Below are positions 11,080 to 23,119 of a DNA stretch of 64,000 nt, in pieces. Below the pieces are notes generated by a model that saw only the letters and a program-made list of their open reading frames with translations, did not search any database and was not told the origin of the DNA. The DNA is from Chamaecrista fasciculata (Eukaryota; Streptophyta; Magnoliopsida; Fabales; Fabaceae). Location: assembly GCA_003254925.1 (NCBI GenBank), contig QANZ01015695.1:5476-69475 (forward strand). Direction: 5' to 3'. The position numbers and the translations under genes are program-made. Positions within the stretch are counted from its first letter, which is position 1. Each line of letters opens with the position of its first letter.

Positions 11080-12534
11080 GAAATGCAAGTCGGTATGATG
11101 GGCTTCTTGGGTTGTGCTGAACCCTCCTTCAGAGGCTTTGACTGGACGAGTTGTTGTGTCATGTAGAAGTCGATTTGTATGTTTTCATTCGATGCCGTTA
11201 ATATCCTACTTTGAAAGAACATTTGAGAGTGGTATTTTACTATTTTTGTTAAAGGTAGTTTGAGTGATGCTCTTTAAACTGGTATGTTAAATTTATCAAT
11301 GTGATTTGTCATATTGTGTATTGTTGATACAAAATTTTTAGACTAACTCACTAACCTTATTTTAAGTGGCCATTTTAAGCATTTTTAGCAGAATAAGTGG
11401 CTTACATATCAAACCATTAAGTTAAAAATGAGCTGGCCTCTAAAAGTAAGGAAAATGTTCTATTTTGGGAGATTCTCTTTTATAGAGTAGGCATTCCAAT
11501 TTTGAGATCAGCATAAACATTCAAATTTTTTTATCTTATGAAAAAAGTAATAATATTTTAGATTTTAGAAAACAAACTTTTTTTGTTTAATAATGAACCG
11601 AAACTTCCTTTATATTTTTATAGTATATGTCTACAAGATAAGTGAAAAGAAACCATAAACAAAATAAAAACAGTTGCCAAATAGAATAAATAGATCATGC
11701 TATGTCAAAGAGCTTGAGGTTTATGAGAAGTTGATTATGGAGCGCTTTGGTCAATTCTCTATCTGCACTTAAAAAGAATTTCCAAATGCAGTCTGATTTT
11801 ATGAGAAGTTGATCATGATGGTGATGAGAATGTCTTGGAGACCCTTTTTTTCTTTGCACCAATGATTTATCAAGCTTTTCATTTATGGAATAAATTATAT
11901 GAAGTCTGGTTTTAAGGAGATGTCAGATATCTATACCAAACCAGATTGCTCTTAGGAGTTACTCTCGAACTAGAAGACTTTGTTCTTGTCATCGATTATC
12001 TTAACCTCCTTCCTTGGATTCTATCATTGATTTGATTGTATTCCTATTTAAACTCTTTTTTGTCCTTCCTGCTTCCTTCACTCTCGTGTTATTCCAGTTC
12101 AGATCTAAATTTCCTCTTCCATACTTGCTTCTTTGTTTTCCACCTCCATACTTCACAATTACTTTAACAATATATTTCATTAACTATCACACATCAATCA
12201 AGACCAAAGTTTTTAATACTGGACTGACCATTGAAAAAATTAAAGAGATAAAACTTCGCAAAATTTTTAAGGTGTCAAATAGTTAAAAATTAAATAAATT
12301 AAATATATTTAATTTAATATAATAAAAATATACTAAAAAACTCTTTATATTTAAACTTGACTGAATAAGAAAGTGAGAACTAATAAGATAAAAGATTAAA
12401 TGTTTAAGTGAAAATTATCAAGTAGCATATATTATTTTGAGTCTAAATTTAAAAAGAATTTTTTTTAAAAAAAAATAGCATCATTTTAATCTTTTAAAGT
12501 AAAAAAAGAAAAAAAAAATCTTGAAATGGTCCAA
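11080..12534. other. Intergenic DNA downstream of SNU13
   Basis: The first ~200 bases are probably the SNU13 3' untranslated region. The rest is AT-rich with no recognisable gene. A short direct repeat (TTATGAGAAGTTGATYATG) occurs at about 11719 and 11800. Confidence 0.5.
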
Positions 12535-12542
12535 CCCAAAAT

Positions 12543-13394
12543 TAGGGGTGTTCGTCTGGCGGTTTGGGCAGTTTGAAAGGATTTTTCAAACCAAACTAAT
12601 GATTAAATTTCATTCATCAAACCAAACCAAACCAAACCAATAAAAAACGGTTTGAGTGGTTCGGTTTGAGCGGTTTGAAGGTAATATATTGTTAATTTTG
12701 TCACTAATATACTAATAAAAAAAATATACAGTTATTCTCATAATTTACTAAAACACTAATAAGAAAATAAATATTATCCCTATATATAGTATAGAAGATT
12801 TTTTATAAATAATTAATTGAAATTAAAATTGTAGTTTACTAATATATATTTCTTCCTCTAACTTAATATCACAATAAGTTCTTCAAATATGGTATGTTTT
12901 ATATTGTATAAACTAACACAATTTTATATAATAGTAAGATGTATAATCACTCATGGCGCATTATAATATGTTATATATAATGTAATAATATTCTCATTCT
13001 GTTATAAACAACAAAATGGTTTTCTACTTTTTTAGCAAAAATCATTAGTATATAACAACTTTTAACTTACAAATATATATATATATATATATATATTTAT
13101 ATGAAGGTGCAAATATTTTCAAACATGTAAATATATTTTCAATGTTGAATATTATATGTATGAGTAATAGAGTATGACAAGGACAAAAAAAAAAGTATGA
13201 GTTACCTAATGAGAATATGAGGTATGTGTATATATATAAGTAAATAAGAGTTTTAGCGGTTTGGCGGTTTGGTTCGGTTTGTGCGACGTTCAAACCAAAC
13301 CAAACCGCTCATCTATCGGTTTGGTTCGGTTTCACCTTCGGTTCGGTTTGGTTTGGTTCGGTCGATCGGTTTGGTTCGGTTTTGAACACCCCTA
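12543..13394. mobile_element. 852-bp nonautonomous hAT-like element
   Basis: The ends are TAGGGGTGTTC and GAACACCCCTA, perfect inverted repeats, flanked by the 8-bp duplication CCCAAAAT at 12535-12542 and 13395-13402. Both subterminal zones are packed with AAACCGCC/GGTTTGGTTCGG motifs in opposite orientation, typical of hAT transposase binding arrays. The interior is AT-rich and encodes nothing. The structure is complete. Confidence 0.92.
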
Positions 13395-13737
13395 CCCAAA
13401 ATCATTCGATTCAAGGCAGTTTTCTCGATTTTTGACTGATTCATCCGGTTGTTGACTGATTCTTGAGTAAGCTGACTTTGTGACCAACTCAGACTGGACC
13501 ACTGGCTGATTCCCAGTTCAGCTAATCTGATCTGATTTTTAAATATAATAGAAACCTAATATGTTTATGAAATGATAAAATAGAAATATAAATACACAAA
13601 TCACTCAAATTAAATACAAACATGTTCTATGTGAAACCAACATATGGCCTTGTGCTTTTTTCTATTTCATATGTATATAAGTAAAGATTTAACCAAGCCC
13701 TTAATTTAGACTAACTTCAATAAAAGTAAGTGAAAGT

Positions 13738-14275
13738 TCAATTTTGCTCCCTTAACTTTGTAAAAAGTCTCAATTTGGTCTCATAACTTTTTTTGTTGCA
13801 CTTTTGGTCTCATATTTTTTGTTCAAGTTGCAGATTTGGTCCCATATCACTTTTGGTCTCGTATCTTTTGGTCAGGTTGCAGAATTAGTCTCATATCTTC
13901 GTAAAAAATTCCACTGTCAGTCGGGAGTGGATCTGCTCAATTATGGAAGTGATAAAGTATGATGAAGTATAAATCTCAACCATCCATTCTATTTCTGGTT
14001 TTGTTCCCAATGATGATGGTTGAAGGAATGGATAGTTGACATTCATACTTCACCATACTTTATCACTCTTATAATTTAGCAGATCCACTCTCTAACCAAA
14101 AGATATGGGACTAATTCTACAACTTAACCCAAAGATATGTGACCAAAAGTGCAACACGGGACCATATATGCAACCAAAGCAAAAGAAATGAGACTAAAAA
14201 TGCAACAAAAAAAGTTGAGAGACTTTGAGACCCTAGCAAAAGTTATGGGACCAAAAGTGCACTTTGACCATAAAA
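13738..14275. repeat. Palindromic foldback repeat with GGTCCCAT motifs
   Basis: The left half carries TTTTGGTCTCAT and ATTTGGTCCCATAT spacings and the right half the complements (GGGACTAATTCTAC, GGGACCAAAAGTGCACTTTG). The centre pairs GAAGTGATAAAGTATGATGAAG with CTTCACCATACTTTATCACT. It belongs to a class of palindromic repeats found many times in this window. Confidence 0.65.
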
Positions 14276-14451
14276 GTATCATAATACTCATTCTTCTAGT
14301 TCATAAGTACTTTAAAATTCTTTTTTTTTTTTTTTGCCAACAAGTACTTTAAAATTCTAATACTTAATAATTATTACTAAACATGACTTTACTTTTAAAA
14401 GTTTTATAATTGCATTGCAACAAGAAACATAAAGTATTAGTTATAAGTAAT

Positions 14452-15272
14452 TCTCTCAAAGTTTCTTTAAACTTATGATTTTACTAGTACTGTTATCTGA
14501 ATATCTCTAAAATTCTTTAGTTAACGGGTCAGCAAAATTATCATTTTTTTTTTGCAAAATTATCTTTATACCTTACATAAACAAATATAATCATTCTATA
14601 TAAAATTAGTTGTTTTAACTTTTATGTACTCATGTCTAGATTTTTCATTGTAAATCTTACTAAGAAATCTAGATAGTGTCGCTACTCGCTATGACTATCA
14701 CAATACAAAAAGATAGTAGCTGACATTGATTGCGGCCACAAAGCAATATTTAATAACTAGTTTTCCATTCCATCTCTTTGCTTGCGGGAGCTAAACCAAA
14801 TCAATATCACCATTTTTTTTTTTTGGAAGGATACTATGAACTAGTTTACCATTCCATCTCTTTGTTTATAACTTATAATAAATTAATATTTGGTTGGATT
14901 TTCATTCATTCTGCAATGAAATATGAATTTTTGGTTTTAGCTCCCGCAAGCAAAGAGATGGAATGGTAAACTAGTTTTAAATATTGATTTGTGGCCGCAA
15001 TCAATGTCAGTGATAGTCAAAGCGAGTAGCGACACTATCTAGATTTTTTAGTAAGATTTACAATGAAAAATCTAGACATGAGTACATAAAAGTTAAAACA
15101 ACTAATTTTATATAGAATGATTATATTTGTTTATGTAAGGTATAAAGATAATTTTGCCACAAAAAAAATGATAATTTTGACCCGTTAACTAAAGAACTTT
15201 AGAGATATTCAGATAACAGTACTAGTACTAGTACTAGTACTAGTAAAATCATAAGTTTAAAGAAACTTTGAG
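14452..15272. mobile_element. Long hairpin (foldback) element, ~0.8 kb
   Basis: Arms at about 14452-14800 and 14936-15272 are near-perfect inverted copies, from TCTCAAAGTTTCTTTAAACT at the left end to its complement at the right. They include GAGTAGCGACACTATCTAGA and CTCCCGCAAGCAAAGAGATGG and their complements. The ~140-base loop holds a third partial copy (ACTAGTTTACCATTCCATCT). The right arm has extra CTAGTA tandem units. It encodes no protein. Transcription through it would give a long hairpin RNA. A target duplication was not identified. Confidence 0.85.
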
Positions 15273-16061
15273 ATATATCTATGCAGCTGCCATATGGCTT
15301 AATGACAATTACAATCAATCTAATTATTTGTTAAATAACTAAAATTCAATGATAAATATAACATATTTTTAAGTTTTATTAACATTATACTTGATAATTA
15401 ATGTTAACCATTAAATTTGAATTAATATCTTTTAAAGACTAATTTGAAAAGTTTTATCATCATTCAATAACCAAATCAATTTACATATATCTATGCAGTA
15501 ACATTCTTTTCGAGTGCTACCATCATTCATAAGAGGTGATATTATAAGAGAAAAATCAAGACCCAAGATATGGAAATAAGAATCAACAATGAGGATTCAA
15601 AAAGCCAAAAAGCATGGCTTAACTTTGATATTCCATGGAAGAAAGAAACTAAACCATCATTTTTCATGGATGCTACAAGGAAAGTTAATGATAAGATTAC
15701 AGGAAGCAAGAGGCTTCCACAAAGAAAAAGAAAAATTCACATGGACAAAAATTAGTGTCATCTCTATGTGCATCCATTAATGACTGTTCTTCATTTTGCT
15801 TCACATTTGTATACCAAGAACACCAATATATACACATCCACAATCTCTATAATACTAGGCTTTCAACCAGAGGGTGTGTTGTGTTTATCTGCAACTTCAC
15901 CTTGGTTAAAGCAAAAATAATCCTTGTGGTGGTGATGATCTAGAAGTGTAGATTTGGTTGACCGAAGGCGAAAAAAACTCTCGGATTGAATTATGAAGAA
16001 AAAAATTTTGAATCTTGAACCTTTAATATTGCACTTGTTTTTCTGATCTTAAGGAATATGA
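15273..16061. other. Intergenic DNA
   Basis: No gene is recognised. Short overlapping frames around 15570-15940 have no recognisable domain. Confidence 0.5.
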
Positions 16062-19000
16062 TCAGCTGCAAATGGCTTCCACTGAGAGTTTCTTCATTAC
16101 ACTTGGACATGGATCTCCTCCAAAATTGTCAGGCGATACGGTTACTTTGCACCAGTTCTGCCCGATACAATTCTGCAACAACAAAAATCATTATCTAAGA
16201 GCATACCGGAGATTTTAGTCCATAGATATAAAACTATAGAAGGATCATTTTCTCAGAGATTATATAATAAAACCTTGAGTAAATTAATGATTTTATCCTT
16301 TAAAGATTGTAGATTTCTCAATTTACTACACGAAAGATAAAATTATAAGATTTGATCCCCGAAAAATGCAATTACAACCAAACTAGTCCTTTTGTTAAAG
16401 ATACTAACTAAAATTTAATGACAAATTCTAAATTTAATTGACATTTTACTTAACAATTAACCTTAAAGAATAATATTAGCAGTTAAATTTGAATTAATAT
16501 ATTAACAAAATGAACAAATTGATTGTAATGCATCTTCTAGGGACTAACTGAGAAATCTACCATCTTTCGGGGACCAAATCATTAATTTACTCTAAAACCT
16601 ATTTAGGGGTTCCAATTAAGAGCTTAATCTTGAGTTTAATTAGTCTTTGACATTATACCAATGTCTCCTACGCTATGACCAAAGGCCTGAGCATCAAGGA
16701 AGGTATTAAAAATTGTTAAGATAAGCTAATACATGGATCTTCACTATAAGTCCAAAGACAGAGAAGCAGAAGCAGAATAGAGCAAATGCAATACCCTTTC
16801 AAATGCATTATATGATTTGTGAGCATGACAACTTCCTTCGTGAAAGTTTCCACAGGACCCTACGGGGGTACCAAAGCTAGCAAATTTGATTTTTGAGATT
16901 TTCTGCCCCGGACCACATGATAAATGTACTTTTGGCCTCAAAGGTTTGCTGACTTTACCAGAAGCTTGCATCTGGTAACTAACAAGATTTGGCTGCCACT
17001 CATAAATATCAGCACATACAGTGTCTATGTCCCGTCTAACCAAAACAATGCCATTCGGGTCTCCAATCATTTCTTCAAACACAACCAGTAAATTTCCAAC
17101 CGGCTTCAGCCACGACTGAGGAACATGGTACCTGAAATTATTATCAACCAGAAATCAGTTTATTAATAGCTACTCCCCAGCTCCAATGCACCACACCAAG
17201 TAGCAATTTGTTTCTCACCATCTTTGAGAGGCCTCGCCACAATTACTCAGGCATTTCGTCTCAGTATAGGTTCCGGTATAATTACAGGAACTACAATTAC
17301 CAGATGCTTTATAAGCAGGCCAGTAGCGACCGAGACTTTGCCCATTTATCCATACTTGACCTTTGCCCATGCTGCTCATGTCTAAAGCCAATGGTGCAGT
17401 TCCATCTGGGGCATCAAAAGTAGTCTGAAATCACGTAAAACAGGTGTTAATGAAGAGGAAGAAGTTCAGACCAGCTTCTTTCTATGAGTGCAACTGAAAG
17501 GGGTGTCTTTGTTGGCTTGCTATGTCAACTTACTCTTATACGGGCAACATTTTCTTTATAAAAGAACGTATTAAATAATTTCTGGTTCAAGATTACTTCA
17601 GTCTGAATCCAAACGAAATAATGTTTAGGAAATTTGTAGCTAAACCCCAGATCCACTGGAAGGTGGAAAATGTGTCAAGTGATAGTTTAGGTAGAAGTTA
17701 AGAGGATACAAACTAGAACTCTTCAACTTTAGACTCAAATGAAAATATTAAATCTCAGTTGATTAACACGAGGCTACATGATTTTAGCTGCGATGGCAAG
17801 GATTGACTTAGCTCACTGCTTAGACTTGCAAAAAGTTATTTTCTAGTTCAAAAACTTAACTAAAATTTAATATGTTTACTTAAGTTGAAAGTCCATTGGG
17901 TGTTTGTTGCATTTTAAAGTTCATATACCAATTTTATAATAGTTACTTTCCCCTATTACAAAAGGCAGGCTCAACTCTCAAGCCAAAAAAATCACTGTGG
18001 GGTAAAAAGGTGGAGATGAAAAGGAAACAGAATAGAGATCTATTTTATTTGCACAATGCACATCTATCTACTGCTACTACTACTAATAATAATAAGTAAA
18101 CTATCAATTTAGTCCATGAATTATATGGCCATTGTTAATTTAGTCCTTGTATTTTAGAAATGATTGATTTAGTCCCCAAAAATCCAAAATTCATTGCATC
18201 TTAGTCCCTCTAGGGACCGAGTTGTATAGTGGTAAAGTGTTCATGAAAGGACTCATTTATGACGAGTTATGAGTTTTCAAAGACTAATAAATCAAGCATT
18301 TTAAGGACTAAAATGTTAGTTTACACTAATAATAATTGTAGTACTAGCAATAAAAGAGAGATATATTAAGAGCAGAGCAGATCAAATAAAGTTCCTCACA
18401 AAGCCTAGACAATAATTTGCAACTTTTGACAGTGATAGAGGCTGTGAAACTCACTTTGTACCAAGTCAATGGCTGCCTTTGGGAAATTAAAAACCCCTGA
18501 ATCCACTCAACAGAGGGACTTCCACTGAGAGAATGAAGACTCAAGGCTTCACCTTTTAGACCAACCTGAAGGAAACTGCATTAGAATAAATTTTCAAGAA
18601 ATAAGAAAGGAAAAGGCATAATGAATGTTTGAAGAACCTGGTAAGACCAATTCTGCCATGACAAGTCCCTTCTCCCTTCATTGAGACCATTCAATGTAAT
18701 TGGGCCGAGGACGCCAGCATTCCATGTTTCATAATGTGGACCAACATTCTGTACATCAATAATAGGAAGCGGGAGAGAAAGTCATTATCATAACCTAAAG
18801 TTCAGGCTTCTGAGAAATCAGATACTGCATAAGTGCAGGGGTGCTTCTAGCAATATATATATATGTGGGTGATTGACAGTGTGAGATAGAGAGGGGACAA
18901 ACCGGGAGGCCAACTGCAACACTTAGAAGGGATATTTTGTTAACTCCAGGCCTGAGCTTCACACCCTGACTAAATGTTAATTTTGGAGAATCTAAGCTTC

Positions 19001-22000
19001 CATAGACAGTTCCTGGTCAAAAGAATGAGAACAAATTTCACAATGCGACCAAAATCAAACTATTTAATCATCGTTTGCTTCCAAAGTTAAATTCCATGCT
19101 TAGACAGTTTCAAGATGCAAGGTATTCCAATTTTTAAACATGTATTGGATAGAACTTTATGATTTCTCAATAAATGGATTTTACTCAACATTCTTGCTTA
19201 TTAAATTCTCAAAAGGTACATATTAACTCCTATACATAAACCCATCTCTTTAATCCTACCAATAAAATATTGTGTTTAAAAATATCAGCTTAGGTGTTAC
19301 TGTAATTTATGCAAACCGGCATTATGGGGCTCACCTGTAGTAGACCATTGATAAAAACATGCAAAGCATGCCCAGCTGATAAGATTGTAAGAACAGGATC
19401 CTTTCCGTTCCACAAAAATCCTTCATTGGTATCAATCACAACACTGGTGAGGAAAAAAAAAAGGAACAAAATAAACATTGGTTATGAATAAAGTTTCCAG
19501 CTAACTATTGAATGAGAAAAGAAAAGAGCAAGCAAAGTGTAGAATTTTAAGTCACTCACTCTGTAGAATACCACAAGTAGTCCGAGACATCTCTTGTTGT
19601 ATTTATCTGCTCCAACAGGCCAGTCATGGTGAAGGAACTATCATCAGTAGTGGCCAAACAAGAACCTAAAGAACCTAAAGATATAATTTGAAAATTTGGC
19701 CAAACAAGAACCTAAAGATATAATTTGAAAACTAGAAAACACTTGATATTTTCACTTCAATATATGTCTACTTTAACAAAATAAATCTTGTAAACGAAGC
19801 TACAAAAGCATATAATCATCAACCATCACATCAGAAAGTTATGCAATCCACACAAAACCACATATACTTAATGTAAGGTCTTTTGAGATAAATATCTCCT
19901 TCTTTAAGTTAACTTAGCTAATATTTAAAATTAAAATTCTTTTTTCTTCTCCTCTCACCCTTGCCGTGTTATAAACAGTGTGTTTGCAGTCAGGAAGAAT
20001 GCTTATAGACCAAGGAGGCAAGTTGTAGTGCATATCTCCAAATGCCACTGTAGCAATGGATCTTGTATTATAGTTTGCAAGGAATGCAGCACAAGCTCCT
20101 GACTTTGACTTGAAGACGTGAGCCTGAATGTTAATGATAAAGATTAAAGATTTGTTTCATTTATGAAGAATTATAAATGAGTTTGATGACTCAGAAAAAT
20201 GAATCAAGCTATATATATACCTCTTGAAGGTTTCCAAGCTGTGTTACCGTAGGATCTCCCGATACTAAAGCAGGTTCACAAAGTTTTATAGCCCTGTGTA
20301 AATCCTTCAGATGGCCCCACTTCGGTTGTCTGAGCAATCCTGCATATAGGACGGAATTACATAGCTCAAATTCATGCAAGAAATTAAATAAGCCTGTAAA
20401 CTTTATCTTAACCTTAGGTGAGAATTTATCAAGTATGTTATTGATACAAAATTTCCTTACAAAATTCATATGGGTCATGTAAGGGTTTAAACTTTTTTGT
20501 GCATACCATATTCATCAAGAGGTGCATCATAATCATAGCTTGTAGCAATGAATGGACCACCTGCAGTTCGACCAAAATTTGTTCCTCCATGATACTGTAA
20601 TGAAAAAAGAAAATTAAGGAATTTAGTCTCGTGATTTCAATGAAATAAGCTCACATATTAAATTCAACATAATAATTAAGTTACCATGTAATAATTGACA
20701 AAAGATCCCCCTTTCTGTATAAACCTTGCAACCGAAAATGCTATATCTTCAGCAGGTCGGTAAGGAACTGGACCTCCAAACTGAGTAAACCTGCCGGCAT
20801 AATAGAAGAACACCAGCAATGAACAACCAGATCAGACACTTGATTGTCTATTTATAATTCTTAGGTAAACTTAAAAAAAGTAAACAAATTTATACCATGC
20901 AGTCCAAAGTTCTGTCCACATCTTTGGTTTGTAGTCCTTATTTGGAGAGAACCAATCACAGTAGAAGCCATTGCAAGTATTGATCTGTCAAAGGTTTATA
21001 TTGAAATTAGAGCTAAACACTTGGAGAAGTAAAGGATCTTATCAATGATGAAACCAATTGAAATATCAATCATCATTCACTTGCAAATAATTTCTATGGT
21101 ACTCCAAGAGTACAAAGTAACCCCTCTCTCATTTACTAGCTAAAGAAGTTGATAAGTGACGGATTTCAAGTAACCAGGACAATTTGACTCTCACTATGAC
21201 ACTTAGTAGCCAAACACAACAACGAGAAGGGTCCAGTACAAGTTAAGCTCGGCCATAAAAATGAAGAATAGTTATTCACTTCCTCCATGTGCAAGATAGA
21301 TACGTCATACAGTAATAATCCCAAGAGGTAAAACTTACAGAGAACACGTGCTCAAAAGATTAAGAGATATTTAAAACAAGAGCAAACTTTCAATGAATTT
21401 GTCCTAAAATTGTGATTTAGTCCTTGGATATTGGAAATACACTTTTTAGTGCCTAATTTTTTTACAAGCATCAACTATTTAGTTTAACTTGAGGAATAAA
21501 TAGTTTATGATTGTAAGAAAATCAGGGACCAAAAGGTGTATTTCTAACATTCACGGAATAAATCATTAAAATAAATTTGAAGACTAAAAGTGTAGGTTTT
21601 CTCTAAAAACGATAATGAATATACACTTCAACTGAACTTACAACAGGGTCAGGAGCATCATCTTGCTTGCACATGATCCATGGAACCCCAGTACCGAGTC
21701 CTACAGCCATATCTGCTGCCCATTGAGTGTAGGCTTTACCGGGTGAACCAATTTCATACTCAACAGGTCCATATTCATTTTCAATCTATACATAGAAGAT
21801 TGTAGAAAAAGATCCTCAGTATGTTTATTATCCATTCTAGTCAAGGAATAATTAAAAAGAAAGCCTTAGAATATATATATATATATATAATTATAACCTA
21901 AAGCAAAGGAAGCAAGTGAATGAATGAAGTAGAAGGCTAAAGAAGCCTTTAGTCTACCTGGGATAGAATTATTGGACCACCCTGAGTCTCAAATAACCTT

Positions 22001-23119
22001 TCAGCTTTCATCATATCAACGATCTTATAAGTAAATTTTTGCATTTGGAACTTCATTGTGGCAGCAATACAAAAATGGAAATAGTTAGAAGGTAATCATA
22101 TAAACGAAATAGGGAAAAAGTTCAGATATCTTAGTTATTTCAAGTTATAAGGATGAAAATTATCTCACCTTGAAAGGCTCATTATCTGTTCTGAAGTTGA
22201 TACCTGGAATGTACTTCAGCCAAACCGGGAAACCCCTGAAAATACATCAGCAAAACGTGTTTAGATGTTGTGTTTCCATCAGAAACAGAGTTTTTTTGTC
22301 AAGAAAGAGTAACTATTTTCTAGTCCCTGAATTTACTCCAAAACTGCGATTTAGTCCCTAGATATTGGGAATACACTTTTTGATCCCTACTCTTCTTACA
22401 AACGTTAACTATTTAATTCTTGAAATGTTATCCGTGGGACCAAATAGTGCAGTTTGAATATCCAATGACTAAATCGTAGTTTTGTAACAAATTTAAGGAC
22501 TAAATGTAGATTTTATCAACTATTTATTACCCGAAGTTCCACTCAGCACAGACATAAGGGCCAATCCTCAGATGAACATAGAGACCTGCTTGCTGGACCA
22601 GCTTTATGAACTTCACTAGATCATAGTTCCCCTCAAAATAGTACTACAGAATTCAATAAAAACATGAATTTCAACTTATTTTCTCGCTTATTAGTAATTA
22701 CTAATTACTCAAAAAATATACATTTCATTACTTTGCCAGGTGAAGGTTCATGCCCATTCCAGAAAACATAAGTCTGAATCACATCCAAACCTCCTTCCTT
22801 AGCCTTCTGAATGAGATCTGGCCACATCTGAAACAACCCAAGAAAAAAAACCCAAAACCCCCCATATAAGGAAACTTAAAATCAAAGCAAAAAATGACGA
22901 AACTTAGAGAGACCCATAAATGAAGCACATTCTGAAGAAAATTACCTCTGGGGTACTTCTAGGGTAATGAATGGATCCAGAAATGAGAATCCTTCTCTGC
23001 CCATTAATGGTGATAGCAGTATGGTCATAAGACACAGAGGCTTTCACAGAACCAAATAGTAGAAGAAACACATTCCACAGTATGATGAGCTTGAAGAAGA
23101 AGGAGCCCATCATGACCAT
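16062..23119 (-). CDS. GH35 beta-galactosidase with C-terminal SUEL lectin domain, 19 exons
   Basis: Exons (high to low): 23119-22946, 22827-22732, 22643-22531, 22235-22169, 22050-21958, 21785-21642, 20984-20896, 20790-20685, 20594-20507, 20339-20221, 20123-19959, 19711-19560, 19443-19335, 19012-18903, 18748-18638, 18565-18455, 17424-17219, 17131-16795, 16172-16062. The product is near 833 residues, the usual plant size, with a signal peptide ending near [10 protein letters not shown]35 landmarks are [37 protein letters not shown], the acid/base Glu in QIENEYG and the nucleophile Glu in MWTELW. The C-terminus ([20 protein letters not shown] to LSVEAICS) is a galactose-binding lectin domain. 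Such enzymes act in the wall or apoplast on galactans and arabinogalactans. Oddities: the summed coding length is one base short of a full frame, the shift lying at the exon 13/14 junction, and exon 12 has an unusual start. It could be a recent pseudogene or an assembly error. Confidence 0.9.
16277..16596. repeat. Foldback repeat in the last beta-galactosidase intron
   Basis: The ends GAGTAAATTAATGATTTTATCC and the complement of GGACCAAATCATTAATTTACTC pair, and the inner parts pair around AGATTTCTCA. It lies wholly inside the intron between exons 18 and 19 and leaves the splice sites intact. Confidence 0.7.
18098..18330. repeat. Foldback-type repeat in a beta-galactosidase intron
   Basis: AAACTATCAATTTAGTCCATG and TTTAGTCCTTGTATTTTAG at the left are answered by GGACTAAAATGTTAGTTTAC at the right. 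A tRNA-like GTATAGTGGTAAAGTG lies inside but has no box B. Confidence 0.5.
21395..21605. repeat. Foldback-type repeat in a beta-galactosidase intron
   Basis: It holds TGATTTAGTCCTTGGATATTGG and, inverted, GGACCAAAAGGTGTATTTCT. A related block lies at 22305-22510, in another intron of the same gene. Confidence 0.55.
22305..22510. repeat. Foldback-type repeat in a beta-galactosidase intron
   Basis: GCGATTTAGTCCCTAGATATTG at the left pairs with CCAATGACTAAATCGTAGT at the right. It is related to the block at 21395-21605. Confidence 0.6.

Noticed and set aside
15570-15943. Short plus-strand frames (60-63 residues)
   Set aside because: Overlapping frames, no homologous motif recognised, no splice partners.
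18215-18290. Possible SINE or tRNA (GTATAGTGGTAAAGTG)
   Set aside because: Box A-like only. No box B at the right spacing.
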